A stretch of DNA of 64,000 nucleotides. Source: Francisella persica ATCC VR-331 (GTDB lineage: Bacteria; Pseudomonadota; Gammaproteobacteria; Francisellales; Francisellaceae). Below, piece by piece: positions 20,990 to 30,405 of this stretch. The first letter of the stretch is position 1; the number at the start of each line of letters is the position of its first letter. Made by a program: the position numbers and the translations under genes. The notes under the pieces were generated by a model. That model was given only the letters and a program-made list of their open reading frames with translations, was not told where the DNA came from and did not search any database. The stretch covers positions 434,001-498,000 of the forward strand of contig NZ_CP013022.1 in the NCBI RefSeq assembly GCF_001653955.1. The letters are read 5' to 3'.

Positions 20990-22213
20990 ATGAAAATAAA
21001 TGAAGATTTAATGTGGTCACTTAGTCTGTGTGGTACAGCTATTGGTGCCGGTGTGCTATTTTTACCTATCCAAACAGGAATTTCGGGAATTATCCCAATA
21101 TTAGTCATATTAGTATTTATTTTCCCAATGGTGTTTTTATCACATAGAGCATTATGTAGATTTGTTATATCTAACCCAAATACTGACTCTGATATCACAG
21201 TAGTTGCTTATGACTATTTTGGTAAGCTTGGTGGAATTATTTTTAATATTTTATATTTATTTGCTATCTTGCCGATATTATTAGTTTACAGCGTTGGTAT
21301 AACAAATACTCTAGCCAGCTTTTTTAAATATCAGCTTCATGATGATATCGAAAATAGATTTCTTTTAAGCTTTTTCACTATACTTTCGCTAGTATTTATC
21401 ATTAACTTTGGTCAGAAGCTTATCATCCGCGTTATAAGCTTTCTGGTTTTTCCGTTTATCATAGCTTTGCTAGTACTTTCATTATGGATGATTCCATATT
21501 GGAATATCGAGATACTACGTAATAGCTTCGAGTACAATCATAGTTTTTCCGGTATTTTGATAGCTATCTGGATAATTATGCCAATATTGATATTTTCTTT
21601 TAATCACTCACCGATTATATCTTCTTTAGCTGTATATGTAAAAACCAAATACAAACAAGATGCAGACAAAAAAGCCTCTAGGATAATAGCTTTTAGCAAT
21701 ATTTTGATGATTATCACCGTAGTGATATTTGTAATCAGCTCTATGCTAACTCTCTCTCCAAAAGAGCTAATGATCGCAAAACAAGAGAATGTTTCTATTT
21801 TATCTTATCTATCAAGTCATTTTAATAATTACTCTCTTGATTATGTAGCCCCATTTGTAGCTCTAGTAGCTATGAGTAAATCTTTCTTTGGTCATTACTT
21901 AGGTTCAAAAGAGGGTATAGAAGGGATAGTTTGTAAAATAGCAAAAAATAAAATTAGTGAAAGAACCATAAAGCCAATTACACTATTGATAGTATTTTTA
22001 TTATGCTGGCTTGTCGCATATTTAAACCCTAATATCTTAGATATGATTTCTAGTATAGGTGGTCTTATTTTAGCTGTAATTTTATTTATCATGCCTATTT
22101 ATAGCATTTATAAAATCAAATATCTAAATCCTTATAAAAACCTATTAGCAGATATCTTTATCCTTACAGTGGGGATTGTAGCGCTATCATCTGCAATATA
22201 TGTTTTACTCTAA
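20990..22213 (+). CDS. Serine/threonine transporter of the HAAAP family (SdaC-like)
   Basis: This inner-membrane protein of 407 residues has about 11 hydrophobic helices. The N-terminus (DLMWSLSLCGTAIGAGVLFL) is the substrate- and ion-binding GTxIGAG helix of hydroxy/aromatic amino-acid permeases. VGITNTLASF, PVLIFSFNHSPIISSL-like and GHYLGSKEGIEGI segments fit SdaC/TdcC rather than TyrP. It would import serine or threonine with H+ or Na+. It stands alone. With several amino-acid pathways dead nearby, uptake of host amino acids is plausible. Confidence 0.82.
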   Translation: MKINEDLMWSLSLCGTAIGAGVLFLPIQTGISGIIPILVILVFIFPMVFLSHRALCRFVISNPNTDSDITVVAYDYFGKLGGIIFNILYLFAILPILLVYSVGITNTLASFFKYQLHDDIENRFLLSFFTILSLVFIINFGQKLIIRVISFLVFPFIIALLVLSLWMIPYWNIEILRNSFEYNHSFSGILIAIWIIMPILIFSFNHSPIISSLAVYVKTKYKQDADKKASRIIAFSNILMIITVVIFVISSMLTLSPKELMIAKQENVSILSYLSSHFNNYSLDYVAPFVALVAMSKSFFGHYLGSKEGIEGIVCKIAKNKISERTIKPITLLIVFLLCWLVAYLNPNILDMISSIGGLILAVILFIMPIYSIYKIKYLNPYKNLLADIFILTVGIVALSSAIYVLL

Positions 22214-22228
22214 TAATCCACTTAAAAT

Positions 22229-22257
22229 TTGACATTTATCAGAATAAGGTATAAATT
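22229..22257 (+). promoter_or_regulatory. ssrA promoter
   Basis: A perfect -35 hexamer TTGACA lies at 22229-22234. The -10 is TATAAA at 22250-22255 (15-bp spacing) or TAAATT at 22252-22257 (17 bp). Transcription would begin some 5-10 bp before the mature tmRNA 5' end. Confidence 0.7.
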
Positions 22258-22271
22258 GTATACACCTGAAT

Positions 22272-22689
22272 GGGGGCGAATGTGGTTTCGACATGAATGT
22301 CAAAATCTAAGGTGCATGCCAAGGAAGTACCGTAACCTTGTTAATAACAGTACAAATGCCAATAATAACTGGCAATAAAAAAGCAAGCCGCGTAGTAGCT
22401 AACGACAGCAACTTTGCTGCTGTTAAAGCTGCCTAGTCTAGCTTAATAATCTAGATGCGCACGGATATGATAGTCTTTCTTATGACGCTATCTATACATC
22501 CGTTCATATTCCACATAAGACGGTCTTTGCTTTTTGTCTAGGAGTTAAGGCTGTATTTAACAGACTCGCTAAATATTACCCTGGCTAATTGGGGAATAGT
22601 TTAGTTAAACTCAAATAGATTAGCCTAAGCATGTAGATCCAAAGAGCGAGAGTTTGTGGACGCGGGTTCAAATCCCGCCGCCTCCACCA
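22272..22689 (+). ncRNA. ssrA: Transfer-messenger RNA (tmRNA)
   Basis: tmRNA rescues stalled ribosomes and tags the nascent peptide for proteolysis. The 5' end GGGGGCGAATGTGGTTTCGAC and the 3' end GGTTCAAATCCCGCCGCCTCC-ACCA fold into the alanyl acceptor stem (GGGGGCG with CGCCTCC). The tag reading frame is 22371-22436: 21 residues starting GNKKASRVV and ending AAVKAA, then TAG. The encoded CCA is present. The size of about 418 nt is normal for an unprocessed-from-one-piece tmRNA. Confidence 0.97.
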
Positions 22690-22864
22690 CAAAGCATTTT
22701 CAAACAGTTTTACCAAGTAAATAAAGCCCTTTAAAAATCCATACTTTTAGCTACTTTTATAGTACTAGAATTATAACAATATAAATAAAAGTTTATAGCT
22801 GATAGTTCAAATCCCGCCGCCATCTATTATTTAGCTAATTTTAATTTACATAATTAGTTCTACA
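22690..22864. repeat. Partial duplicate of the tmRNA 3' end (at 22803-22823)
   Basis: About 120 bp after ssrA, the run TAGTTCAAATCCCGCCGCC repeats the tmRNA T-arm/acceptor sequence GGTTCAAATCCCGCCGCC nearly exactly, then diverges. tmRNA and tRNA 3' ends are common integrase attachment sites. The second copy may therefore be the distal att scar of a lost element, though the intervening 115 bp carry no gene. Confidence 0.6.
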
Positions 22865-23039
22865 ATGAAAATTATCTGTTTATACCTTAGCAGTTTTAAT
22901 TTTAAATGGCTATACCTTATATGGTAGAGATACTACATCTAGCTCTTATCTTTTAGTAAAAAGACAATATAACTCACTACTTACAAATGAGACTCAAAAT
23001 AAACTTCTTCAAATATTAAAGATGTTTTGTATTGATTAA
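22865..23039 (+). pseudogene. Small exported protein remnant
   Basis: ATG at 22865 (MKIICLYL), then a +1 shift to AVLILNGYTLYGRDTTSSSY, gives a signal-peptide-like start. It is followed by a polar tail ending KLLQILKMFCID and TAA. A single frameshift separates the two parts. I do not recognise the family. Confidence 0.4.
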
Positions 23040-23206
23040 ATAATTGCTATGATTGTACAGATACTATTTTGGCTATTCTTATTTAGTATTTTAGTCTTGC
23101 TGAGCATTTTGGATATTTGCTTGCGTAAGTTGTAATTTTTTTTTGCATAGCTAAAACTAAATGAAATTAAAATTGGTAGGGTAATTATAGTTTCATATTA
23201 TCTCCT
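23037..23206 (-). pseudogene. Small exported protein remnant
   Basis: On the minus strand, MKL is followed by a frameshift and then TIITLPILISFSFSYAKKNY, a good signal peptide with an SYA cleavage site. A basic polar tail (RKQISKMLSKTKILNKNSQN) ends at TAA 23037-23039. It is convergent with the preceding remnant. The family is not recognised. Confidence 0.4.
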
Positions 23207-23245
23207 TTTATCTATCTCTTTTACCTTAAACTAAAAGTTATAAAG

Positions 23246-24109
23246 ATGCAAATAAGTTCATTTTTTAAAAAAGTTTATTTAAAATGTATATGTTTACTAT
23301 TTACTATAGGCATAATTTATAGATCTCAGTTCACTTTACAAAAATGAAGCTATCGGACATTTTCCACCTATTTTAATAGCTTTTGCAAGATCTTTTATTG
23401 GTTGTATTGTTCTTTTGTAGTATTTGCTAATTCTTATACTTAAGATCAAAATCTTTCAAAAAAGATTTCGCTATTTATTATTTGATAGCATTTTTTGAAG
23501 CTACTATACCATTTATGCTAATTCCGTAGAGACAAAAATAGCCCGTCAATTATGGCTATTTTAACTGGAATAGTGCCTTTTTTAGTATTATTAGGTCATT
23601 TAATAATTTAACTCTTAGAATAACTTTTGCCAATATTTTGGAGTATTTCAATTGGCTTTGTATGGCTTTTAGTATTATTTTATCCAAGTTTAGTGACTGA
23701 AAATCATTCTATATATATGGAATATCTAGCAATATTACTAGCAACTACATCATTTTACTGCTTTTAAGTAAGTCTTGTTTACATGATAATCCTATCATTG
23801 TTTCAAGAAATATTCTTATAGTTTCGACTATACAATTATGTTTTTAGCTATTATTTAGTCCAATTCTTCAAATTTTGCATTATTTTCGTTAATATACTTA
23901 GGTATATTCTACGCTTGTATTGTTTATTTTCTCTATGCTTAATTGATAAAACTGGCCCAATCTTTACTTATTTTACTAATTATCTAGTTCATTTATTTGG
24001 TGTTATCTTTGGAATTTTAATCAATCATGACCCATCTAATATAACTGCTTGGATATCTTTGACAATTATTCTTTATACTGTTATTTTAAATTATATTATT
24101 AAACATTAA
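23246..24109 (+). pseudogene. EamA/DMT-family transporter remnant
   Basis: Starting MQISSFFKKVYLKCICLLF, the region encodes successive hydrophobic helices in shifting frames. NEAIGHFPPILIAFARSFIG resembles the first helix pair of the drug/metabolite transporter family. The final open piece (23915-24109) contains GPIFTYFTNYLVHLFGVIFG and two last helices, typical of the EamA second repeat. It would have exported or imported metabolites. Many stops and shifts show it is dead. Confidence 0.7.
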
Positions 24110-24191
24110 TATTTTTTATTTACTCCTAGCTATATTAATCTTGTATTTCTTGTTAAAATGTTAGTGCAACTATAATCAAAAGGAGAGTATC

Positions 24192-24527
24192 ATGATTAAA
24201 TGTCCATTTAAAGAAAATGAATCTTATTGCAAGCAAGTAGGATTATATGTATTAGTAGTATTTTTAACAATTTTAGGTGTAGCTGTAACACTAAAAATTA
24301 TTACACTAATTTTATGTATTTTTCCTGGCTCTGTTCGTGAAAATACTTGGCTAGTAGTTATATCTATAGTTTTAGTATTATTTGCTACTAAATACCATAG
24401 CAAAGGTCATTGTGGTTGTGGTCATGAGTGTAGCTGTCCTTGCAATAAAAATCAAAATAGTAAAAAATACTGCAATAAAAACCAACAAAATACTCACCAA
24501 CAAAATACTCAAGATAATTCTCAATAA
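24192..24527 (+). CDS. Small membrane protein with a Cys-rich tail, function unknown
   Basis: The 111 residues begin MIKCPFKENESYCKQVG. Two membrane helices follow (about 18-45 and 52-70), then a short hydrophilic tail with HCGCGHECSCPCNKNQN and an Asn/Gln-rich end. A strong Shine-Dalgarno (AAAGGAGAG) supports the start. The Cys/His cluster could bind metal, but this is inference. It is open and lies between dead genes. I do not recognise a family. Confidence 0.75.
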   Translation: MIKCPFKENESYCKQVGLYVLVVFLTILGVAVTLKIITLILCIFPGSVRENTWLVVISIVLVLFATKYHSKGHCGCGHECSCPCNKNQNSKKYCNKNQQNTHQQNTQDNSQ

Positions 24528-24631
24528 AAAAAAAGAATTTAACATAAAAGTTATCAAAACTTAAACTTTAATGCTATCAAAACCATTTTATTTTTTTAAA
24601 AAAATATATTTGTAAGGCTACTAAAACTAAT

Positions 24632-25250
24632 AAATATTACTAAAAAATTCAAAAAGCATGTACATTTTCGCACCTGGTGTCCCAGCAACATTTAACCCAG
24701 TTAAAAAGCTTTAATGGTAATTTCATCTTTTACAATTTGCAGTCGATCACGTTCTTCTACAAGATTTTCCATATAACGTACCACATAATTATATATTTCT
24801 ACTAAATGACGTTTATGCGAGCTTCCAAGCCAGATTAAACTATTTAACCTTAGTTGTTCAATTATACATCCCTTTGTAGAATTATATATCTTCTAAAAAA
24901 TTATTATTACGCAACTCAGCTATAGACTTTCTTAAATAAGTATCTTATTACTATAGTTTGTTCTTCTATATCTACAAGCATGTAGTCAAGATCTATTAAA
25001 ACTGGCTACATATAATAGATATTTTTGCTATTAATGTTGTTATAAAATCAGCAGAATTTTCAGGTCTACTTTATTATTAAAACTTTCTTTTATATTATCA
25101 AATACATTCAAAGATCTAAAGTTTGTACTAATTATGCGATTTTTATCTATCATTTATTGAAATCATATCTTCATGGGCATCATCTTTATTAGTATTTATG
25201 AGAGAATTATTAGCTTTTTCATTTTGCAACATAGCTGATGTTAAAGCAAT
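24632..25250 (-). pseudogene. CorA/ZntB-type metal transporter remnant
   Basis: Minus-strand pieces in order are DKNRIISTNFRSLNVFDNIK, a segment with AEFITT-like LIAKISIIYVASFNRS, then RLNSLIWLGSSHKRHLVEIY with NYVVRYMENLVEERDRLQIV, and lastly LTGLNVAGTPGAKMYMLF. This order follows ZntB (IISTRFR... N-domain, long stalk helix with R..ED...RER, and TGxxGxNxxGxPG in TM1-TM2). The GxN motif is damaged, and there are several stops. It lies downstream of dnaN. Confidence 0.65.
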
Positions 25251-25273
25251 TTATTAAAAATATTAGATTTTTA

Positions 25274-26377
25274 CTAAATTTTCATTGGCATAATAATAAA
25301 TAAACTATTATCTTTTTCGTCCTTAACTAATGCGCTCATATTAGGGTTATCAAGGTAGATAGTCATAGTTTCTTCACTAAGCACATTTATAATATCTAAG
25401 AGGTATTTGTAATTAAAACAAATTTCCATTGGTTGATCATTATATTGAATTTCGATTTTATCTTCAGCCTTTTCATTATCAGGATTATTAGCTGATAAAA
25501 GTAATTTATTTTGTGATATGTTCAGGCGTACACCTTTGTATTTATCATTAGCAAGTATTGATGTTCTTAATAATGAATTTTTGAAAAACTGTTTATCCAC
25601 AGCTAGCAATTTTGTATTATTCTTAGGAATTACTTTTTGATAATCAGGATAACGACCATCTATAAGCTTTGATATAAAAATATAATTGCCAAATATCGCT
25701 TTTAGGTAATTTTTGCCAAGACAAATTTTGATATTTTCTTCTGTTTTGCCTACTATCTTTTTAAGCTCTAAGATTGCTTTTTTTGGTATTATCGACTGTG
25801 AAGCACTATCTAACACCCTACTATCAATTATAGACTCTGTAATAGACATTCTATGACCATCTGTAGATACTGCTCTGAGTAGATTTGAATTAATTTCCCA
25901 AAACATCCCATTTAAGAAATATCTTGTATCGTCATTAGCCATTGAAAAATCTACTTTAGATATAATATGAAGAAAATCTTGCTGAGATAAGTCAAAACTT
26001 GCTTGCTCATTTATATTACTATCAATAATAGGATAATTATCAGCATTTAATAATATAAGATTAAAAGTACTATTATTAGAGACAATAGTTACCTTATTTT
26101 TATCAACTCTAAAATCAATCATTGAATTTTCATTCAAACTTCTGACAATATTGTAAATTTTGTCAGCATTTAATGCTAACTTTATACTTGTATTACAACT
26201 AACAGCTATATTACATGATATTTCTATATCAAGTTCTGAAGCTGTAATTTTGAGATTATTATTATCAATGTTAAATAGTATACACGATAGTAAAGGCATT
26301 GTACTCTTACTATTTGCCACTGACAGCATAGATTGTAAAGGTTTTAGTAAGTCATCTCTATTTAATACAAAATTCAT
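25274..26377 (-). CDS. dnaN: DNA polymerase III beta subunit (sliding clamp)
   Basis: The clamp encircles DNA and tethers DNA polymerase III. The 367 residues form the three-domain clamp: the N-terminus (RDDLLKPLQSMLSVANSKST), the middle (NGMFWEINSNLLRAVSTDGH, the DGHR-type motif) and the C-terminus ending LFIIMPMKI (family MPMR(L/I)). It sits 37 bp downstream of dnaA in the same operon, the normal arrangement. It is intact. Confidence 0.97.
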   Translation of the reverse strand: MNFVLNRDDLLKPLQSMLSVANSKSTMPLLSCILFNIDNNNLKITASELDIEISCNIAVSCNTSIKLALNADKIYNIVRSLNENSMIDFRVDKNKVTIVSNNSTFNLILLNADNYPIIDSNINEQASFDLSQQDFLHIISKVDFSMANDDTRYFLNGMFWEINSNLLRAVSTDGHRMSITESIIDSRVLDSASQSIIPKKAILELKKIVGKTEENIKICLGKNYLKAIFGNYIFISKLIDGRYPDYQKVIPKNNTKLLAVDKQFFKNSLLRTSILANDKYKGVRLNISQNKLLLSANNPDNEKAEDKIEIQYNDQPMEICFNYKYLLDIINVLSEETMTIYLDNPNMSALVKDEKDNSLFIIMPMKI

Positions 26378-26414
26378 TTTTAAAAAACCCCTTTGATAAA
26401 GTTACTAATTTTAT

Positions 26415-27890
26415 TTAACGAGAAATTTTGTCTAAAAGCAACTCATAATCATCCGATATTAAAGTATTGCTTTGTCTTAATTTAGTTATAGCTTTGACAG
26501 CATGCATAACTGTCGTATGGTCTCTACCACCAAAAGCATTGCCTATTTCTGGCAAACTATGTGATGTTAGTTCACGAGCTAAACTCATTGCTATTTGCCT
26601 TGGTCTAGCTATATTTCTACTCCTTTGGTTAGAAGTTAAATCTTTTACCCTGATTCTATAAAAATCAGCGACAACCTTTTGGATATTATCTATTTTCACT
26701 TTCTTTTCTTGTATTTTTATAACATCTCTTAAGCAAGATTGCGCTACTTCAATAGTAGGATCCTTGTGATTAAATTTAGAGGTAGTAAGCACTCTGTTTA
26801 AAGCACCTTCTAGTTCTCTGACATTAGTACGTACATTCTCAGCAATAAAAGCTGCTGTTTCATTAGGTAATTTTTGACCTAAATCGTGTGCTTTTTTAAG
26901 CAAAATAGCAATTCTGGTTTCTAAATCTGGCATATCAACAGATACAGTCAAGCCATAACCGAAACGTGAAACTAATCTTTCTTCAAGTCCTTCTATCTCA
27001 TTTGGATATTTATCACTGGTTAGAATTATCTGTTTACCATTTTCATACAAAGCATTAAAAGTATGAAAAAACTCCTGAGCTGTACCTTCTTTACCAGCGA
27101 TAAACTGAATATCATCAATCAAAAGTATATCAGCAGATCTATAAACTCTTTGAAACTCATCTTGATCTTGTAAACGAATAGAATTTACATAATCTTTAAT
27201 AAATTGTTCTGAATTTGTATAGATAATTTTAGCATTAGGATTAACTTCTTTAGCATGATTACCTATTGCTTGCATTAAGTGAGTTTTTCCTAAACCACTG
27301 CCACCATAAATAAATAAAGGATTATGTAATTTTCCTGGGTTTATCGATACCTGCATAGCTGCTGCTCTAGCAATTTTGTTAGCATCACCAACTACAAAAC
27401 TATCAAAAACATATTTTTCTTTTAATGGTAAACCAAAAGAGTACTCTTCAGCTTCCTTTGCTGTAATTAGCATAGCTTCATCAAAACCAAATAACTCTTG
27501 TGATGAAGAAAAGTTTTTAGTAGTGTATTTTTTTGATATTTTAGATTCTTGTACTACTTTTGCTTCTTCTGATTCGTCTTTTATCTCAACACTTGATGTA
27601 CTAAAAAAATTAGCTTGCGGTCCAGCTGTGATAACTTCAGTAATTTTTTTACCAGAGAATTTTTTGTTAGAATATTCAATAATTAAATCTTTACCATGAC
27701 ACTCTTGAATTGTTGCTAAAATAAAATTTCCATATTTAGATTTTATATGTTTTTTGAAATATTCATTGTTACAATAAATTGTGAATAAGTTACTATTTTG
27801 CTCTACATGAATAGGCTTTATCCACGTTTTATATTCAAACGTAGAAAGTTTTTTTTTTATTCTTTTTAAACATTTATTCCATGTAGTCAT
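26415..27890 (-). CDS. dnaA: Chromosomal replication initiator protein DnaA
   Basis: DnaA binds DnaA boxes at oriC and opens the origin. The 491 residues comprise domain I (from TTWNKCLKRIKKKL), a variable linker, the AAA+ domain and domain IV. The AAA+ domain has Walker A GGSGLGKTH (about residue 196) and Walker B ILLIDDIQFIAGKEGTAQEF. Domain IV carries the DNA-recognition motif GGRDHTTVMHAV. It is divergent from rng across the AT-rich origin. One DnaA-box-like site (TTATCCACG, 27818-27826) lies inside its 5' end, which may allow autoregulation. Confidence 0.98.
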   Translation of the reverse strand: MTTWNKCLKRIKKKLSTFEYKTWIKPIHVEQNSNLFTIYCNNEYFKKHIKSKYGNFILATIQECHGKDLIIEYSNKKFSGKKITEVITAGPQANFFSTSSVEIKDESEEAKVVQESKISKKYTTKNFSSSQELFGFDEAMLITAKEAEEYSFGLPLKEKYVFDSFVVGDANKIARAAAMQVSINPGKLHNPLFIYGGSGLGKTHLMQAIGNHAKEVNPNAKIIYTNSEQFIKDYVNSIRLQDQDEFQRVYRSADILLIDDIQFIAGKEGTAQEFFHTFNALYENGKQIILTSDKYPNEIEGLEERLVSRFGYGLTVSVDMPDLETRIAILLKKAHDLGQKLPNETAAFIAENVRTNVRELEGALNRVLTTSKFNHKDPTIEVAQSCLRDVIKIQEKKVKIDNIQKVVADFYRIRVKDLTSNQRSRNIARPRQIAMSLARELTSHSLPEIGNAFGGRDHTTVMHAVKAITKLRQSNTLISDDYELLLDKISR

Positions 27891-28015
27891 ATATAAAAAA
27901 ATACCCTAATATCCATTATAAATATAAAGGGTAGCCAAATGTAGGCAAAAGTATTAATGAATAACTAAGATTTTATTGTAATAAAAAAAAATAAGCAATC
28001 ATAATTAAGCATACT

Positions 28016-28024
28016 TGTGGATAA
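28016..28024 (-). promoter_or_regulatory. DnaA box (perfect)
   Basis: The minus strand reads TTATCCACA, the canonical high-affinity R box. It lies 126 bp upstream of dnaA. Confidence 0.75.
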
Positions 28025-28221
28025 TTATGTTAATTAATTTGTTTATTCTTTGTTTCAAGATTTGTGTAATAAGTTATTAACAAATATGTTAATATTTATG
28101 TTAATTAATTTGATAATTTTTTATCCATATTTTTATTCAGATTCTTTTTACTACTTTTTTACATGCTTATACATTTATTTTTATCCACGTTTAAATATTG
28201 ATATATTTATATTTTATAAAT

Positions 28222-28230
28222 TTATGCACA
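28222..28230 (+). promoter_or_regulatory. DnaA box (TTATGCACA)
   Basis: This matches the TTATNCACA consensus. It sits just left of the A/T tract that may unwind. Confidence 0.7.
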
Positions 28231-28364
28231 ACGAGATACGCACATAATAAATAATAATATAAATAAAACAAAGTAATATATAATAATATAATATAAAGGA
28301 TATTCAAAAAAAAAAATATTTTTCTTTATAATAGATTGTTAACAAAATTTAAAACATTTTTCTA

Positions 28365-29873
28365 ATGTCATTTAATACAGAAATCTTTTTGAATATAAAC
28401 AAATATGAGCAACGAATAGCAATAAAAGAAAATAATATTCTCAAAGAAATTTTGATAGAGCGCGATAATCAAAAAAGAATTGTTGGAAATATTTATAAAG
28501 GGAAAATAATTAGGGTTCTTCCTGGGATACAAGCAGCTTTTGTAGATATTGGTTTGGAAAAAGCTGGATTTTTACATTTATCAGAAGTTATACCTTTAGA
28601 GAAATATGATGATGACTCTGATGAGAATTTCAAACTCAAAAAAATAAACACTGAAGATATAAATGAATGGTTACGAGAAGGTCAAGAGGTTTTAGTGCAA
28701 GTAGTCAAAGAAAGTATAGGTAATAAAGGCGTAAAATTAACATCACATTTATCAGTATCTTCACGTTTTGTGGTTTTCTTACCTGATTTAGATCATATAG
28801 GCATCTCGCTTAAAATAACTAATGAACAAGAAAAGCAACGATTATTAGAATCAATTAAAAAAATTACTCAAAGTGAAAATCCACGTGGATATATTCTAAG
28901 GACAGCTGCTGAAGGTGCGAGTTATGAAAAATTAGAAAATGATATAAAATTTTTAAATAACTTATGGCAAGATATTTTAGATATTTCTAGTACAATCATT
29001 AAACCTAGTGTTGTTTATGAAGATTTTAGTTTAATAATCAAAACTATCAATATATTTGCTAATGATAATCTAGATAAAATTCTTGTAGATAATATCGATT
29101 CATATAAAGAAATATGTCATTTTACAGATAAATATATTCCTGGTTTAAGAGATAAAATAGAACTTTATCAAAAGCATAATATCTTTGAAGAGTATGATAT
29201 TGAAAATGAAATAAATAAGGCTCTAGATAAAACTGTATATCTAAAATCAGGTGGTTATTTAGTTATAGAACAAACTGAAGCAATGATAACTGTTGATATC
29301 AATACAGGCGGTTATATTGGTACAAAAAATCTTGAGGAGACTATCTTTAAGACAAATCTAGAAGCTACAAAAGAGATAGCTAGGCAGCTAAGACTTAGAA
29401 ATTTAGGTGGCATAATAATTATAGATTTTATAGACATGATGGATAAAACACATAAAACACAAGTTTTAGAAGCCTTAAAAAAAGAACTAGAGCTTGATAA
29501 GGCTAAGACTAGTGTAAGTGATATTTCAGAGCTAGGGTTAGTTGAAATGACACGTAAAAGGGTTCATGAGAGTTTGCTTAGAACTTTGTGTCAGCCGTGT
29601 GAACATTGTAATGGTAAAGGAAGTGTCAAAACATTACAAACAATTTGTTACGATATTTTTAGAGAAATAAAGTCAGAATCAAAAAATTATCCAAGCTATA
29701 ATGATTTTTTACTAATTTCTTCTGAAAAAATAATTGATTATATTGAAAAAGAAGAATCTATTTGGCTGGCAGAATTAGAATTAGAAATACAAAAAAACAT
29801 TTACTTAAAGGTAGAAAATAGTCATATATATAACCAATACGATATAATTCCATTAAATTTAAAAAAATTCTAA
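28365..29873 (+). CDS. rng: Ribonuclease G (RNase E/G family)
   Basis: This is a single-strand-specific endoribonuclease for 16S rRNA 5' maturation and mRNA turnover. The 502 residues have an S1 domain early (GNIYKGKIIRVLPGIQAAFV, DIGLEKAGFLH). The catalytic region carries the metal-binding aspartates in MITVDINTGGY and GGIIIIDFIDMMD. The zinc-link Cys pair is in LCQPCEHCNGKGS. There is no long RNase E-type C-terminal scaffold, so it is RNase G. It is transcribed away from oriC. The tRNA-Thr promoter begins just after its stop. Confidence 0.94.
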   Translation: MSFNTEIFLNINKYEQRIAIKENNILKEILIERDNQKRIVGNIYKGKIIRVLPGIQAAFVDIGLEKAGFLHLSEVIPLEKYDDDSDENFKLKKINTEDINEWLREGQEVLVQVVKESIGNKGVKLTSHLSVSSRFVVFLPDLDHIGISLKITNEQEKQRLLESIKKITQSENPRGYILRTAAEGASYEKLENDIKFLNNLWQDILDISSTIIKPSVVYEDFSLIIKTINIFANDNLDKILVDNIDSYKEICHFTDKYIPGLRDKIELYQKHNIFEEYDIENEINKALDKTVYLKSGGYLVIEQTEAMITVDINTGGYIGTKNLEETIFKTNLEATKEIARQLRLRNLGGIIIIDFIDMMDKTHKTQVLEALKKELELDKAKTSVSDISELGLVEMTRKRVHESLLRTLCQPCEHCNGKGSVKTLQTICYDIFREIKSESKNYPSYNDFLLISSEKIIDYIEKEESIWLAELELEIQKNIYLKVENSHIYNQYDIIPLNLKKF

Positions 29874-29880
29874 AACATTG

Positions 29881-29908
29881 TTGACAGCTTTAGAAAAAGA
29901 GCTATAAT
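29881..29908 (+). promoter_or_regulatory. tRNA operon promoter
   Basis: TTGACA (29881-29886) and TATAAT (29903-29908) are both perfect, with 16-bp spacing. They lie 14 bp before the tRNA-Thr 5' end, so they drive the two tRNAs. Confidence 0.88.
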
Positions 29909-29922
29909 GTATCCTGATAGCC

Positions 29923-29998
29923 GCCGACTTAGCTCAGTGGGGAGAGCAACTGACTTGTAATCAGTAGGTCGCCAGTTCGAGTCCGGCAGTCGGCACCA
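29923..29998 (+). tRNA. tRNA-Thr (anticodon TGT)
   Basis: The gene is 76 nt with an encoded CCA. The acceptor stem is GCCGACT/AGTCGGC. The anticodon TGT (29956-29958) sits in a CTTGTAA loop, and the T-arm contains GTTCGAGTC. tRNA-Asp follows after 4 nt. Confidence 0.97.
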
Positions 29999-30002
29999 TA
30001 AT

Positions 30003-30079
30003 GGAGTGGTAGTTCAGTTGGTTAGAATATCTGCCTGTCACGCAGGAGGTCGCGGGTTCGAGTCCCGTCCATTCCGCCA
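30003..30079 (+). tRNA. tRNA-Asp (anticodon GTC)
   Basis: The gene is 77 nt with an encoded CCA and discriminator G. The acceptor stem GGAGTGG/CCATTCC contains one G-U pair. The anticodon GTC is at 30037-30039 in loop CTGTCAC, with T-arm GGTTCGAGTCC. It is co-transcribed with tRNA-Thr. Confidence 0.97.
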
Positions 30080-30086
30080 TATAAAT

Positions 30087-30152
30087 ATTAAGGTCTAGTT
30101 CTTAACTCAGTTTTCCCCTTTTTACTTCTGATATCTTGATCTAGACCTTAAT
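30087..30152 (+). terminator. Long inverted repeat after the tRNA operon
   Basis: ATTAAGGTCTAG (30087-30098) pairs perfectly with CTAGACCTTAAT (30141-30152) across a 42-nt pyrimidine-rich loop. Its position right after the tRNAs suggests a transcription end, though the long loop is unusual for an intrinsic terminator. Confidence 0.45.
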
Positions 30153-30405
30153 TTATTTAACCATAGTAGTTTTAAAGTTTTATTATGTAAATCAATAATA
30201 TTAATTTATAGTGAATTAACTAGATATTGTTAAATTGGCATAAGAGTGTTTGTATATTAATTATTGTTATTTATTTTGTAATGGTGTAATTTTATAAAAA
30301 TATATAATCAATTTAAAAAGTATGAATATAATTATATAATGCTTGTCAGCAATTAATTAATACTTTATCTTGAAATTTATATCCACAAAATATTAATAAT
30401 TATTT

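Larger units (their letters stand above)
27891..28364. other. oriC: Chromosomal replication origin (oriC) region
   Basis: This is the 474-bp gap between divergent dnaA and rng. It is extremely AT-rich and contains DnaA boxes: TGTGGATAA (28016-28024, minus, perfect), TTATCCATA (28121-28129), TTATCCACG (28181-28189) and TTATGCACA (28222-28230, fits TTATNCACA). A nearly pure A/T tract at about 28240-28345 could be the unwinding element. No gene is credible here. Confidence 0.8.

Noticed and set aside
26160-26396. Plus-strand open frame opposite dnaN
   Set aside because: It is a shadow frame of an intact conserved gene.
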